Shown here: positions 14,054 through 22,149 of the stretch, one piece after another
Position numbering within the stretch: position 1 is the stretch's first letter
How the letters are laid out: the number at the start of each line of letters is the position of its first letter
Translations under genes and position numbers: made by a program
The notes under the pieces: generated by a model
Seen by the model: only the letters and a program-made list of their open reading frames with translations
The model's database searches: none
What the model was told of the DNA's origin: nothing
NCBI RefSeq assembly: GCF_000429485.1
Contig: NZ_AUBY01000010.1
Coordinates: 182,971-246,970, forward strand
Length of the DNA stretch: 64,000 nucleotides
From: Aliagarivorans marinus DSM 23064
GTDB taxonomy: Bacteria; Pseudomonadota; Gammaproteobacteria; Enterobacterales; Celerinatantimonadaceae
Direction: 5' to 3'

Positions 14054-14710
14054 CTACAGAGTAGTTACCACATCGTCCATTGGCAGGCGTGCTTTTGGCA
14101 GGCCGTGGTTATAGTCTTCGCCATCTTTGTGGTAGCCGATGGCCAAGGCAACTTCACATACGTGGCCGTCTAGTTCGTCTTTGAAGATCTCGCCCAGCAG
14201 GCTTGGGTCTACGCCCTCCATAGGGGTGGAATCAATGCCTAAACGCGCCAAGGTGTGCAGCAGGTTACCCAGCGCAATGTACACCTGTGCTTTGGTCCAG
14301 CTGCCGTTGTAGCCGTGCTCGTCGGTGTTAGCTTCGGCAAACGCGTAAGCGCCCATAAACATATCGTACATGTCCGCAGGCAGGTGGCCTGAGGCCACTT
14401 CGGCATCAACCCGCTTGGCAAACTTCTCTTTGGTGAAGTTTGGGTCATAGGCCAGCAAGATGGTGTGCGAAGCCGCTTTGGCGTGTGGCTGATTAAACTG
14501 ATGCATGTTGGCGAAGGTGTCGTGGAAGCGCTGCTTGGCCTCATCACTCTCAATCACAATAAACTTCCAAGGCTGCGAGTTAATCGATGACGCAGACAGA
14601 CGAATCGCTTCTTTGATAACGGCCATATCTTCTTGCGAGATACGTTTGCTCTCGTCGTACTTCTTGGCGGTGTAACGGCTGTTTAGATCTTGAATGATTT
14701 GGTGAGACAC
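14054..14710 (-). CDS. Oxygen-insensitive NAD(P)H nitroreductase (NfsB-like)
   Basis: 218 aa from GTG 14710, seven bases after GAGGG. An ATG-started frame reaching 14779 would add a non-conserved leader, and the family length (about 217) supports the shorter form. The family pattern is clear: NSRYTAKKYD near the start, RLSASSINSQPWKFIV (FMN contacts), YIALGNLLHTLARLGIDSTPMEG, and ALAIGYHKDGEDYN. It reduces nitro-compounds, quinones or flavins using FMN, in the cytoplasm. It is transcribed alone, with its own terminator. Confidence 0.88.
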   Translation of the reverse strand: MSHQIIQDLNSRYTAKKYDESKRISQEDMAVIKEAIRLSASSINSQPWKFIVIESDEAKQRFHDTFANMHQFNQPHAKAASHTILLAYDPNFTKEKFAKRVDAEVASGHLPADMYDMFMGAYAFAEANTDEHGYNGSWTKAQVYIALGNLLHTLARLGIDSTPMEGVDPSLLGEIFKDELDGHVCEVALAIGYHKDGEDYNHGLPKARLPMDDVVTTL

Positions 14711-15133
14711 TTTAATACCCTCTATCAATTGCTGTTGAGGAGGTACAAAGCGTGTGTACCTCGGAACGGCAGACATCATAAGCGATACCCGGCAGATGAT
14801 AATGGGCGCTTTTGTTGAATCACTTTCTCGCTTTTTTTGATAATTGCGGCGACCTCAAAGAGAAAGCGAGCGCACCAACTACGCACAATTGGGCGGAGCT
14901 TTGCACCAATAGCAAACACGCCCACCCGTTGCCCTAGCCTATCCACAGACAAAAAACACCTCCAAAGAGATATCTCCAAAGGGATATTTAGTGCATTTTT
15001 CAGCCATTCCAAATAATCATAAATCATTGTTTTTAAATGGTTAATTTAAAATTCATTTAATTAAATAAAGCTCTTGGCACCAAATTTGTACTAATGACCA
15101 CTAAAGGGACTTATTCGTTTATTAGAGGCAATC
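14711..15133. other. Intergenic region between nitroreductase and NarK-type gene
   Basis: About 420 bases between divergent genes. It is AT-rich close to the transporter gene and holds the tandem 14-bp repeat at 14961-14988. An open frame of 83 codons on the minus strand shows no protein character. Confidence 0.6.
14961..14988 (+). promoter_or_regulatory. Tandem 14-bp direct repeat, possible regulator site
   Basis: TCCAAAGAGATATC is followed at once by TCCAAAGGGATATT (12 of 14 identical), about 150 bases before the NarK-type gene. The phasing of 14 bases is unlike a simple AT tract. The binding protein is unknown. Confidence 0.4.
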
Positions 15134-16609
15134 ATGGATACAGATACCAAATTCAACCTGTTTTCCTTCACCGGGAAAATGAAGATCCTGCATATGAGCT
15201 GGATAGCGTTTTTTATCACTTTCTTTGTTTGGTTTAACCACGCGCCGCTGCTGGGGGTAATCAAAGAAACCTTTGGCCTGACCGGCGCGCAGGTAAAGAC
15301 CCTGCTTATCCTCAACGTTGCCCTGACCATTCCCGCGCGGATCGTGATCGGCATGCTGACTGACCGCTTCGGTCCACGTAAAACCTACTCAGCCTTGTTG
15401 CTGCTCTGTTCCATCCCCTGCTTTATGTTCGCCTTCGCCGACTCCTTCGAGATGCTAGCGATCTCGCGCTTGCTGCTGGGCTTTATCGGCGCCGGCTTCG
15501 TGATTGGTATTCGCATGGTGTCTGAGTGGTTCCCACACAATGAGCTGGGCACCGCAGAGGGTATCTATGGTGGCTGGGGTAACTTTGGCTCGGCGGCCGC
15601 CTCGTTCACCCTGCCCTCGATTGCGTTCTACGTGTTTGGCGGTGACGACGGCTGGCGCTATGCGATTGCCTCAACCGGTGTGGCCAGTGTGATTTGGTCG
15701 TTTATCTACTACGCCACGGTAAGCGATACGCCAAAAGGCTCGACCTACTTCCGCCCGAAAAACCTTGGCGGCATGGAAGTGACCAGCAAGGGCGACCTGT
15801 TGTTTATGATTATCATGAAGCTGCCGATGTACTTTGCCCTCGCCATGCTTACTTGGAAGCTCTCGCCTAAAGGTGTAACGCTGATTAGCGATGGCGCAGC
15901 GCTGGCGGCTTACGCAGGCCTGGCAGCACTGTTGGTGGTGGATTGCTACAAAGCGATTCAAGTGAACAAGAACCTGTTTAAAGAAGAGGTTCCCGAGGTA
16001 CACCGCTATGAGTTCAAGCAGGTTGCGGTACTGAACGTGCTGTACTTCGCCACCTTTGGCTCGGAGCTGGCAGTGGTATCAATGTTGCCACTATTCTTCT
16101 CGGAAACCTTCAGCCTTAGCCCAGTAATGGCGGGGATGGTCGCCTCGGCCTACGCCTTTATGAACCTGATGTCGCGCCCGGCTGGCGGCCTGATCTCCGA
16201 CCGCTTCGGGCGTAAGTCGACCCTGCTTATCCTAACCGCCGGTTTGGCTGCGGGCTACGCGCTGATGTCGGTTATCGACTCAAGCTGGCCACTGGCGCTG
16301 GCCGTTATCGCAGCCATGGCCTGTTCGTTCTTCGTGCAATCGGGTGAGGGTGCAGTGTTTGCAGTAGTACCGCTGATTAAGCGTCGCCTGACCGGACAGA
16401 TTGCCGGTATGACCGGTGCTTACGGCAACGTGGGCGCGGTGGTCTACCTGACCGTGTACTCGATGGTGGATACCTCAACCTTCTTCATGGTTATCTCCGG
16501 CACTGCGGTTCTGGGCTTTATCACCCTGCTGTTTATGCGTGAGCCTGCTGGCCATATGGCTGAAGTGCGTGAAGACGGTAGTGTTGAGCTGATTCAGGTT
16601 TCTAGCTAA
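15134..16609 (+). CDS. NarK/NasA-type nitrate/nitrite major facilitator transporter
   Basis: 491 aa, 12 or more membrane helices. Nitrate/nitrite porter signatures: [17 protein letters not shown] in the first half, [36 protein letters not shown] with the Gly-rich nitrate signature and a substrate-site Arg, and [12 protein letters not shown] plus GAYGNVGAV in the second half. The neighbour is a PP2C-kinase fusion, a pairing often seen in nitrate-assimilation clusters, so import for assimilation is favoured over respiratory exchange. No nitrate or nitrite reductase gene is in the window. Start ATG 15134 follows GAGGCA. A terminator lies 30 bases after the stop. Confidence 0.88.
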   Translation: MDTDTKFNLFSFTGKMKILHMSWIAFFITFFVWFNHAPLLGVIKETFGLTGAQVKTLLILNVALTIPARIVIGMLTDRFGPRKTYSALLLLCSIPCFMFAFADSFEMLAISRLLLGFIGAGFVIGIRMVSEWFPHNELGTAEGIYGGWGNFGSAAASFTLPSIAFYVFGGDDGWRYAIASTGVASVIWSFIYYATVSDTPKGSTYFRPKNLGGMEVTSKGDLLFMIIMKLPMYFALAMLTWKLSPKGVTLISDGAALAAYAGLAALLVVDCYKAIQVNKNLFKEEVPEVHRYEFKQVAVLNVLYFATFGSELAVVSMLPLFFSETFSLSPVMAGMVASAYAFMNLMSRPAGGLISDRFGRKSTLLILTAGLAAGYALMSVIDSSWPLALAVIAAMACSFFVQSGEGAVFAVVPLIKRRLTGQIAGMTGAYGNVGAVVYLTVYSMVDTSTFFMVISGTAVLGFITLLFMREPAGHMAEVREDGSVELIQVSS

Positions 16610-16637
16610 TCACTCAGTTCATTAATCATTAAGTAAG

Positions 16638-16667
16638 GCAAAACGAGAGAGGCTGCTCTCGTTTTGC
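16638..16667 (+). terminator. Hairpin after the NarK-type gene
   Basis: GCAAAACGAGAG pairs perfectly with CTCTCGTTTTGC around AGGCTG. The A/T-flanked stem fits a Rho-independent or partial terminator between transporter and kinase-phosphatase gene. Confidence 0.7.
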
Positions 16668-16713
16668 AGTTTACCGACTTGTACCCTACACCGAATGCGA
16701 GAACGATAACTCC

Positions 16714-18429
16714 ATGAAAAAGCTGCAGGTCGAGATCCGCGGGTTTAGCTCGGAAGGAACCAAGCCCCTTAACCAAGATGCCTTCGCCGCCAAGGTGCCC
16801 GAAGGCTTTAGTCTCGATCTTAAAGGTGCCGCCATTGCCATCGCCGATGGTGTAAGCATCAGCGCCAACTCGCACATCGCCAGCCAGACCTCGGTCACCA
16901 ACTTTATCAACGACTACTACGCCACACCCGATAGCTGGAGCGTCAACCAATCTGCCGCCCGGGTGATCACCGCCCTTAATAGCTGGATGTTCAACAAGAA
17001 CAGCAAAAGCCACGAAGACAGCTTGGTATGTACCCTTAGCACCCTGATTTTTAAGTCCACCTCGGCCCACCTGTTCCACGTTGGCGACAGCCGCATCTAC
17101 CGCTTGAGCGAGCAAGGCTTTAAACCGCTCACCCGCGACCATGTGCAGTTCCATGGCAACCAAGATATCTTGTCGCGCGCGGTGGGGATCGACAGCCACC
17201 TAGAGGTGGATTACTCGCGGGTCGACCTCAAAGAAGGCGACGTGTTCTTACTGAGTACCGATGGCGTGCACCATTTCCTTAGCGACCAAGCAATAAGTGA
17301 GTGCTTCCTTACCCACCAAGACAATTTGAGCAAAGCAGCCGAGCAGATCTGCCAGCAAGCGCTAGCCCAAGGCTGCGACGATAACCTCACCTGCGTGCTG
17401 GCACGGGTGCTTAGCCTGCCCGAAGAAGATATCAACGAAGCCCATCGCCGCATTACCAAACTGGCGATCCCGCCGGTGCTTAAACCCGGGAATGTGCTGG
17501 AGGGTTACACCATCTGCCGGGTGCTGTTTAGCGGCACCCGCAGCCATGTTTACCTGGTCGAAGACGACAAAGGCAAACAGTTCGCCCTAAAAACCCCCTC
17601 AGAGAACTTCGCCGACGATCCGCTGTACTTGGAGGGCTTTCTGCGCGAAGAGTGGGTTGGCAGCACCCTGAACCACCGCTGCATTATGCGCATCTTCCCA
17701 CGCCCGGAAGAGAGCCGCTTTATGTACCACTTGTGCGAGTACCTCGACGGCCAGAATCTGCGCCAGTGGATTATCGACCATCCCAAGGCGTCACTGGATG
17801 AAGTCAGAGCGATTATCTATGAGGTGTGTCGCGGCCTGCGCGCCTTCCAGCGCAGCGGCATGGTGCATCGCGATCTTAAACCCGAGAACGTGATTATCGA
17901 CCGCTTCGGTCAGGTGAAGATCATCGACTTCGGCACCGTGTGGGCGGAAGGACTGGATGAGATAAAGTCGGTGATTAACGACAACGTGCCAGTAGGCTCG
18001 GTGGACTATATCGCCCCCGAATACCTGATGGGCGCACGCGGCGATTTTAAATCCGATATGTTCTCACTGGGCATCCTCTGCTACGAGATGCTTGGCGGCA
18101 AGACCCCGTTTAACACCAGCAACTTTCGCAACGCCATGCCCAAAAGCTACAACGCCTGGAAGTACCAAGCACTTAGCGAGAAACGCCCCGACCTACCCAA
18201 ATGGTTTGACCTAACCTTGGAAAAAGCCTGTAGCCCCAACCCCAACGAGCGCCAACAAGCCTTCTCGGAGTTCACTCAGGACCTAAAGAACCCCAACCCC
18301 AGCCTCACCGCCCGCTATCAAAACGCACCACTGATGCAACGCCACCCCACCAAGTTCTGGCAGATTGCGGCGGCCTTGTCGCTTCTGGGGAATTTGCTGT
18401 TGTTGGTGGCGTATTTGAACACCAACTAG
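16714..18429 (+). CDS. Bifunctional PP2C phosphatase / Ser-Thr protein kinase, membrane-anchored
   Basis: 571 aa. Residues about 5-232 are a PP2C-type phosphatase: NQDAF (20-24), IADGV (43-47), VGDSRIYR (123-130), STDGV (181-185) and DDN (222-224) give the metal-binding aspartates. Residues about 262-530 are a Hanks-type kinase: K293 in FALKTP, HRDLKPEN (385-392, catalytic D387) and DFGTV (D405). A single helix ends the protein (about 547-567), so both enzymatic domains face the cytoplasm. All key residues are present. Families of this architecture sit beside nitrate transporter genes in several proteobacteria; the substrate is unknown. Confidence 0.88.
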   Translation: MKKLQVEIRGFSSEGTKPLNQDAFAAKVPEGFSLDLKGAAIAIADGVSISANSHIASQTSVTNFINDYYATPDSWSVNQSAARVITALNSWMFNKNSKSHEDSLVCTLSTLIFKSTSAHLFHVGDSRIYRLSEQGFKPLTRDHVQFHGNQDILSRAVGIDSHLEVDYSRVDLKEGDVFLLSTDGVHHFLSDQAISECFLTHQDNLSKAAEQICQQALAQGCDDNLTCVLARVLSLPEEDINEAHRRITKLAIPPVLKPGNVLEGYTICRVLFSGTRSHVYLVEDDKGKQFALKTPSENFADDPLYLEGFLREEWVGSTLNHRCIMRIFPRPEESRFMYHLCEYLDGQNLRQWIIDHPKASLDEVRAIIYEVCRGLRAFQRSGMVHRDLKPENVIIDRFGQVKIIDFGTVWAEGLDEIKSVINDNVPVGSVDYIAPEYLMGARGDFKSDMFSLGILCYEMLGGKTPFNTSNFRNAMPKSYNAWKYQALSEKRPDLPKWFDLTLEKACSPNPNERQQAFSEFTQDLKNPNPSLTARYQNAPLMQRHPTKFWQIAAALSLLGNLLLLVAYLNTN

Positions 18430-18604
18430 TCTGCTCACAACTTAAAATTCTTTAACTTGGCTCACCGCACCCGTCACGTACATATAGCGATCATTGACGA
18501 TTACTGAGAAGCTCCCATCACCCATATGTAGAGATCGATAACAGCACATGATAGGTTAGTCATTAGCTTTAATAATCAAAGCATTACCATAAAGCGAGGA
18601 ACAG

Positions 18605-19864
18605 ATGATTGATGGACTGTCGCATGTGCCACCCGCACTTCCATTGCTACACAATGAACTGGTAGGAAAAGGCTCATGGAAAGCTATGCGGAAAACTCTG
18701 AAAGAAATGCTTCCAGAGCTACGGGATCAATCAGAAGTATATTTAGACTACCAAGCGGAATTTGGAAGAAAATCAGACAACTTCAATAGTTTTGATGTAC
18801 ACCTCCATGGCGCTATGGACCTACTAACCAGATCTGGTTGCAACGAGCTTCCTTGCCGAGTTGCCGCTGCCGAAAGAATAGCAAGAAGTATGGGGCTTGT
18901 TGCAGATCGAGTCTGGTTAACAGATTTGCTGTCCGACAAGTTTGTTGACTTTGGAAAACCTACAAACGACAAACTGGACTCTATCTTGGAGGATCTAATG
19001 GTCCTTTTCACTTTAGTGCCACTAATTACTAGCGGGGTAGTGAAGTTTAGAACTCCAACGATAACTGCATGCCGCTCATGTATGGAAACCTTTTATCAAC
19101 AAGTCAATGAAACTACTGAAGTTCTTGCAGATAGTTTTAAGAAAGAGTTCAAGATAAAGAAAACAAGCAATGGGTTTACAGCTGAAGTGGGCACATGTGT
19201 AGAACCATCAATTCAAGTCACAGGCTTCAATCAAGCTAAACCCAAGAAAAAAGACTTTGTACATTGGTGGATAGAAGAAGAAGTTCGTTCTGTTATGTGG
19301 ATAGCAAGAGAAGCTTCATTCACACGAGGTTCGATCTTATCTAACTCCAGAGTTGGACTGGCAGGACTACTGCATAAAGAGGGACGAACAGCAGATCCCG
19401 CATCGCTTAGCTTGTTAGATCGCGAGCGAGAATTTTCTATCCCTTGGGTTAGCTCATTAAGTCCAACTCAAATAGTCGAACTTCGAGAGGAAGCAAGCAA
19501 TGCGCTTCCACAGTTCCGAGAAATAATGTTCAAGATAATGTCAACTAAACAGTTCGAAGGAAGATCTCCTGAAGAGCAAATCCTTGAGCTACGAGAGCAA
19601 TCCGAACACGTTCGGGCAGAACTATTGAGAACACAAAAAAACTCAGCGCGATACTGGAAGACTACTTACGGATTACTGGGCCTAAGCCTGTCAGCCTATG
19701 GCGTAGCAACAGATCAAGTTTTGCCTGGTATCGGGGGGCTTTTACCAATTATACAACTACTTATCGATCACAATAGCAGCTACTCTTCTGTTGTCGATAG
19801 CCACCTAAGTAAACCAGCTTATGTGCTACTTAAAGCCCAAGATATTCTTTCACACTCCCGTTGA
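18605..19864 (+). CDS. Unrecognised 419-aa protein with hydrophobic C-terminus
   Basis: Not recognised. The start has a strong ribosome binding site (GCGAGGAACAG). The N-terminal 300 residues are mixed alpha/beta with scattered Cys, His and Trp (HLHGAMDLL, VHWWIEEEVRSVMW) but no catalytic motif I can name. A coiled-coil-like segment (about 315-350, RSPEEQILELREQSEH) leads to a hydrophobic stretch (about 360-390: YGLLGLSLSAYG, LPGIGGLLPIIQLL) that may insert in a membrane. Codon use is noticeably more A/T-rich than in the genes on both sides, which suggests horizontal acquisition. It stands alone, between the kinase-phosphatase gene and a TetR gene. Confidence 0.6.
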   Translation: MIDGLSHVPPALPLLHNELVGKGSWKAMRKTLKEMLPELRDQSEVYLDYQAEFGRKSDNFNSFDVHLHGAMDLLTRSGCNELPCRVAAAERIARSMGLVADRVWLTDLLSDKFVDFGKPTNDKLDSILEDLMVLFTLVPLITSGVVKFRTPTITACRSCMETFYQQVNETTEVLADSFKKEFKIKKTSNGFTAEVGTCVEPSIQVTGFNQAKPKKKDFVHWWIEEEVRSVMWIAREASFTRGSILSNSRVGLAGLLHKEGRTADPASLSLLDREREFSIPWVSSLSPTQIVELREEASNALPQFREIMFKIMSTKQFEGRSPEEQILELREQSEHVRAELLRTQKNSARYWKTTYGLLGLSLSAYGVATDQVLPGIGGLLPIIQLLIDHNSSYSSVVDSHLSKPAYVLLKAQDILSHSR

Positions 19865-20007
19865 ACCAAATATGGTACAAACAAGTTCTTCCTTTTTGAT
19901 TGTGAGCTTGAGTTTTAACTAAGCAAGAGGGTAGGACAAATACAATACTCCTACCTGTTTTGCATTTTCTTCGAGCAGCTCATAGAGATCGGCTAACACC
20001 CAATAAC

Positions 20008-20589
20008 TCAACAAAAGATTGCCTTGCAGTACAACCCCAGTGGCCCTTCAATCATTTGCGGATTTAAGGCGTCGCGGTCCTGATTACAGTTCATTGCTAA
20101 AGCAAAGCCATGCAGGTAATCCACCAGCAATGCCAAGGCTGACTCAACCGCCGGTGGGTCTAACTCGAGTGGCTCCACAATGATGGTAAAGCGCTGGGCA
20201 AACACCTCTGCCGGTCCTTCCGATTCCATTGAAAGCAAGGTTTCCAGCAAGCCCGGGTATTGCTCTAGTAAGTGCAGGTAGCTCAGGCACAGCTGATGTA
20301 GCTCTGCTTGCCACTCAGTCGCTACCTCAGCCCCACTCTCCACCCTAACAACAGGCTGATAGATATCGCTGATTAGCGAGGTGGTCACGGCCTCTAACAA
20401 TACTGCCTTACTTTTGAAGTAATGGTAGATGGCCATCGCATCCACCTGAAGCGCCGTGGCTAACTGTCTGATACTGGGGATCTTCCCTTGTTCTACCATC
20501 AACTGTTTAGCGGTATCGATGATCATCTCAGGCTTAAGTGCGGTGCCTTTTCGGCTAGGGCGGCCTCGTTTCTTCGCGTTGACATTCAC
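20008..20589 (-). CDS. TetR-family transcriptional regulator
   Basis: 193 aa from GTG 20589. A basic leader (KKRGRPSRKG) precedes the TetR helix-turn-helix (about 20-65), including SIRQLATALQVDAMAIYHYFKSKAVLLEAV. The C-terminal ligand domain is short and ends in a Cys-containing tail. It is divergent from the dihydrofolate-reductase-like gene, and a clear dyad operator lies in the 98-base gap. It most likely represses both itself and that gene. Inducer unknown. Confidence 0.85.
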   Translation of the reverse strand: MNVNAKKRGRPSRKGTALKPEMIIDTAKQLMVEQGKIPSIRQLATALQVDAMAIYHYFKSKAVLLEAVTTSLISDIYQPVVRVESGAEVATEWQAELHQLCLSYLHLLEQYPGLLETLLSMESEGPAEVFAQRFTIIVEPLELDPPAVESALALLVDYLHGFALAMNCNQDRDALNPQMIEGPLGLYCKAIFC

Positions 20590-20617
20590 AAAAGGATCTC
20601 GTTAGACTTGCGCCATT

Positions 20618-20634
20618 ATTCTACAATGTAGAAT
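20618..20634. promoter_or_regulatory. TetR-type operator in the divergent promoter
   Basis: ATTCTACAATGTAGAAT is a perfect 17-base dyad. A further half-site ATTCTA follows at 20637, and TATAAT at 20641-20646 is a likely -10 for the plus-strand gene, so a bound repressor would cover the -35 region. Confidence 0.75.
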
Positions 20635-20687
20635 TTATTCTATAATACATGCATTCACTTGCCAATCACTAAAACCGGAGTCAACAC

Positions 20688-21224
20688 ATGGCCAACTACG
20701 TTTACATCGCAACCAGTCTTGATGGCTTTATTGCCGACCAAAACAACCAGCTAGACTGGCTGCATGAGATCCCTAATCCAGAGGGCTCCGACTTTGGCTT
20801 TCAGGCTTTTATGGATCAGGTTGATGCCTTGGTGATGGGCAGAAATACCTTTGAGACCGTGGTAGGTTTTGATTGCGACTGGCCCTATAGCAAGCCGGTC
20901 TATGTGCTAAGCAACTCACTAAGCGCTATCCCCGATGGCTATCAGGACAAGGCCTTTTTGGTAAGCGGCGACTTGAAGCAAGTGGTTAATGAGCTGGCCA
21001 CACAAGGCATGCACAACCTGTATATCGACGGCGGTAAAACCGTTCAGAGCTTTCTCCGTGAAGACCTCATCGACGAGCTGATTATCACCACCATCCCAAC
21101 CGTGTTAGGCGGTGGTGTACCGCTGTTTGGCGAACTGGCAGCGCCTCTGCGCTTTCGTCATGTGGAGTCACAACGCTACCTGAACAGCTTGGTAAAAAAC
21201 CGCTTTGTAAGAGTGCGAGGGTAA
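20688..21224 (+). CDS. Dihydrofolate-reductase-like / RibD C-terminal domain protein
   Basis: 178 aa. The DHFR-like fold is recognisable from YIATSLDGFIADQNNQLDWL at the start, ALVMGRNTFETV in the middle, the nucleotide-binding GMHNLYIDGGKTVQSFL and the end PTVLGGGVPLFGEL. Such proteins use NADPH, but their substrate is generally unknown, and they are often controlled by a neighbouring TetR or MarR gene, as here. It is not the housekeeping FolA. Cytoplasmic. Confidence 0.85.
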   Translation: MANYVYIATSLDGFIADQNNQLDWLHEIPNPEGSDFGFQAFMDQVDALVMGRNTFETVVGFDCDWPYSKPVYVLSNSLSAIPDGYQDKAFLVSGDLKQVVNELATQGMHNLYIDGGKTVQSFLREDLIDELIITTIPTVLGGGVPLFGELAAPLRFRHVESQRYLNSLVKNRFVRVRG

Positions 21225-21268
21225 CGGCAAGCTTTGGTTGGCAGGTGTTTCAGTAAACGGGTGGAGAG

Positions 21269-21631
21269 CTAAAAGAGCCATGCCCTCAGGTTTGCCGGAC
21301 GTACCCGCAAGCCTTTGAACGGCATACTGCGTTTGAGCGCCTTGGTACTAACCACCGCGACGATTCGCCCTCCAACGCTTAGGTAGGCAGTGCTAACAGC
21401 CAAATTAGAAGCAGCCAAGTGGCTCGCGCCCGAATAGCGCTTGAGCAGCCCAAGTCCTATCAAGATAAACCGGAGCAACAAGCGGCGATTCTCAAAACTC
21501 AGAATCGCCCGGCTGCGCGACGCTCGAATATCGATGCAGGCACCTTGATGTTTAACCTGCAACGACGCGCTGGCATCAAGCAACCGCTTTGGCGGGCCCG
21601 ATGCAACTGCAGTGGCTATTGCACTAGCCAA
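21269..21631 (-). CDS. Small Arg-rich hypothetical protein, translationally coupled
   Basis: 120 aa from TTG 21631, which overlaps the stop of the upstream 66-aa gene by eight bases. The N-terminal half is basic. A hydrophobic stretch (about 50-62, RLLLRFILIGLGLL) is followed by Ala/Val/Ser-rich sequence. No family is recognised. The overlap with a gene that has a good ribosome binding site is the main argument for it being real; an unusual start codon and odd composition speak against. Confidence 0.4.
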   Translation of the reverse strand: MASAIATAVASGPPKRLLDASASLQVKHQGACIDIRASRSRAILSFENRRLLLRFILIGLGLLKRYSGASHLAASNLAVSTAYLSVGGRIVAVVSTKALKRSMPFKGLRVRPANLRAWLF

Positions 21632-21824
21632 GGTTTTTGGCCCGAATGCTTACTGCGCCGTTGATCTTCCAACGGGCAAGGCTTGCCTCATTGCTTGAGT
21701 TGCTGGGGACTTGCAGCTCTACGTCGTGAAAGTCGTAGGTGAGCTCTGCATTGCGTTCATTGAGTTTATCGTAAAGGGCTGCGGCCAGTTCTGGCCAGTT
21801 GGTGGTGTTATTGCTATCCGCCAT
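21624..21824 (-). CDS. Small conserved-looking acidic protein of unknown function
   Basis: 66 aa. The start ATG has an excellent ribosome binding site (TTGGAGGAATCCCT). The sequence WPELAAALYDKLNERNAELTYDF followed by VELQVPS and ARWKINGAVSIRA reads as a compact alpha-beta domain with amphipathic strands. I recall similar short proteins in marine gammaproteobacteria but no function. It overlaps the following small gene and is divergent from the add riboswitch region. Confidence 0.6.
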   Translation of the reverse strand: MADSNNTTNWPELAAALYDKLNERNAELTYDFHDVELQVPSNSSNEASLARWKINGAVSIRAKNLG

Positions 21825-21948
21825 AGGGATTCCTCCAATCGTTTAGGGTAATTCCAAAATGCTCATCGGGTTACGCAGAGAAAGATTGTGAGGTTCACCG
21901 AAGAGGTGGCGAATCAGCATTACACTATATTTAGCCCAAGCAATATGG

Positions 21949-21977
21949 TTGAGCGCATACCTCCCTCATGCCATAAT
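21949..21977 (+). promoter_or_regulatory. Sigma-70 promoter of the add riboswitch transcript
   Basis: TTGAGC (21949-21954) and CATAAT (21972-21977) are 17 bases apart, which predicts transcription from about 21984, just ahead of the riboswitch aptamer. Confidence 0.6.
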
Positions 21978-22004
21978 CTCGCCCACTGAAATTCTGTAAC
22001 AATT

Positions 22005-22071
22005 CTTCGTATAATCCCCATGATATGGTTGGGGAGTCTCTACCAGAACCCGAACAGTTCTGATTACGAAG
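22005..22071 (+). promoter_or_regulatory. Adenine (purine-class) riboswitch controlling add
   Basis: P1 pairs CTTCGTA (22005-22011) with TACGAAG (22065-22071). Core signature TATAATCC...GATATGGTTGGGGAGTCTCTACC, the P2/P3 loops and the closing CTGATTACGAAG match the purine riboswitch. The specificity base in GATTA is T (guanine switches have GACTA), so the ligand should be adenine. The 3' strand of P1 can alternatively pair in ACGAAGAGG/CCTCTTCGT (22066-22094), and GTCGCC (22093-22098) can pair with GGCGAC (22135-22140) close to the ribosome binding site. This suggests control of translation, as in Vibrio add. Confidence 0.93.
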
Positions 22072-22149
22072 AGGTGCTAGCTGTGCCTCTTCGTCGCCCA
22101 ACATCTGACGTCGAGCCAGCTCTCAATTCTCTAAGGCGACAGGTAAACC

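Noticed and set aside
14776..15027. Minus-strand open frame of 83 codons between nitroreductase and NarK-type gene
   Set aside because: No ribosome binding site, no family resemblance, and the region has promoter-like composition.
22066..22094. Hairpin ACGAAGAGG/CCTCTTCGT as a simple Rho-independent terminator for the riboswitch
   Set aside because: No T-run follows (CGCCCAACATC), so it is better described as a competing fold than a terminator.
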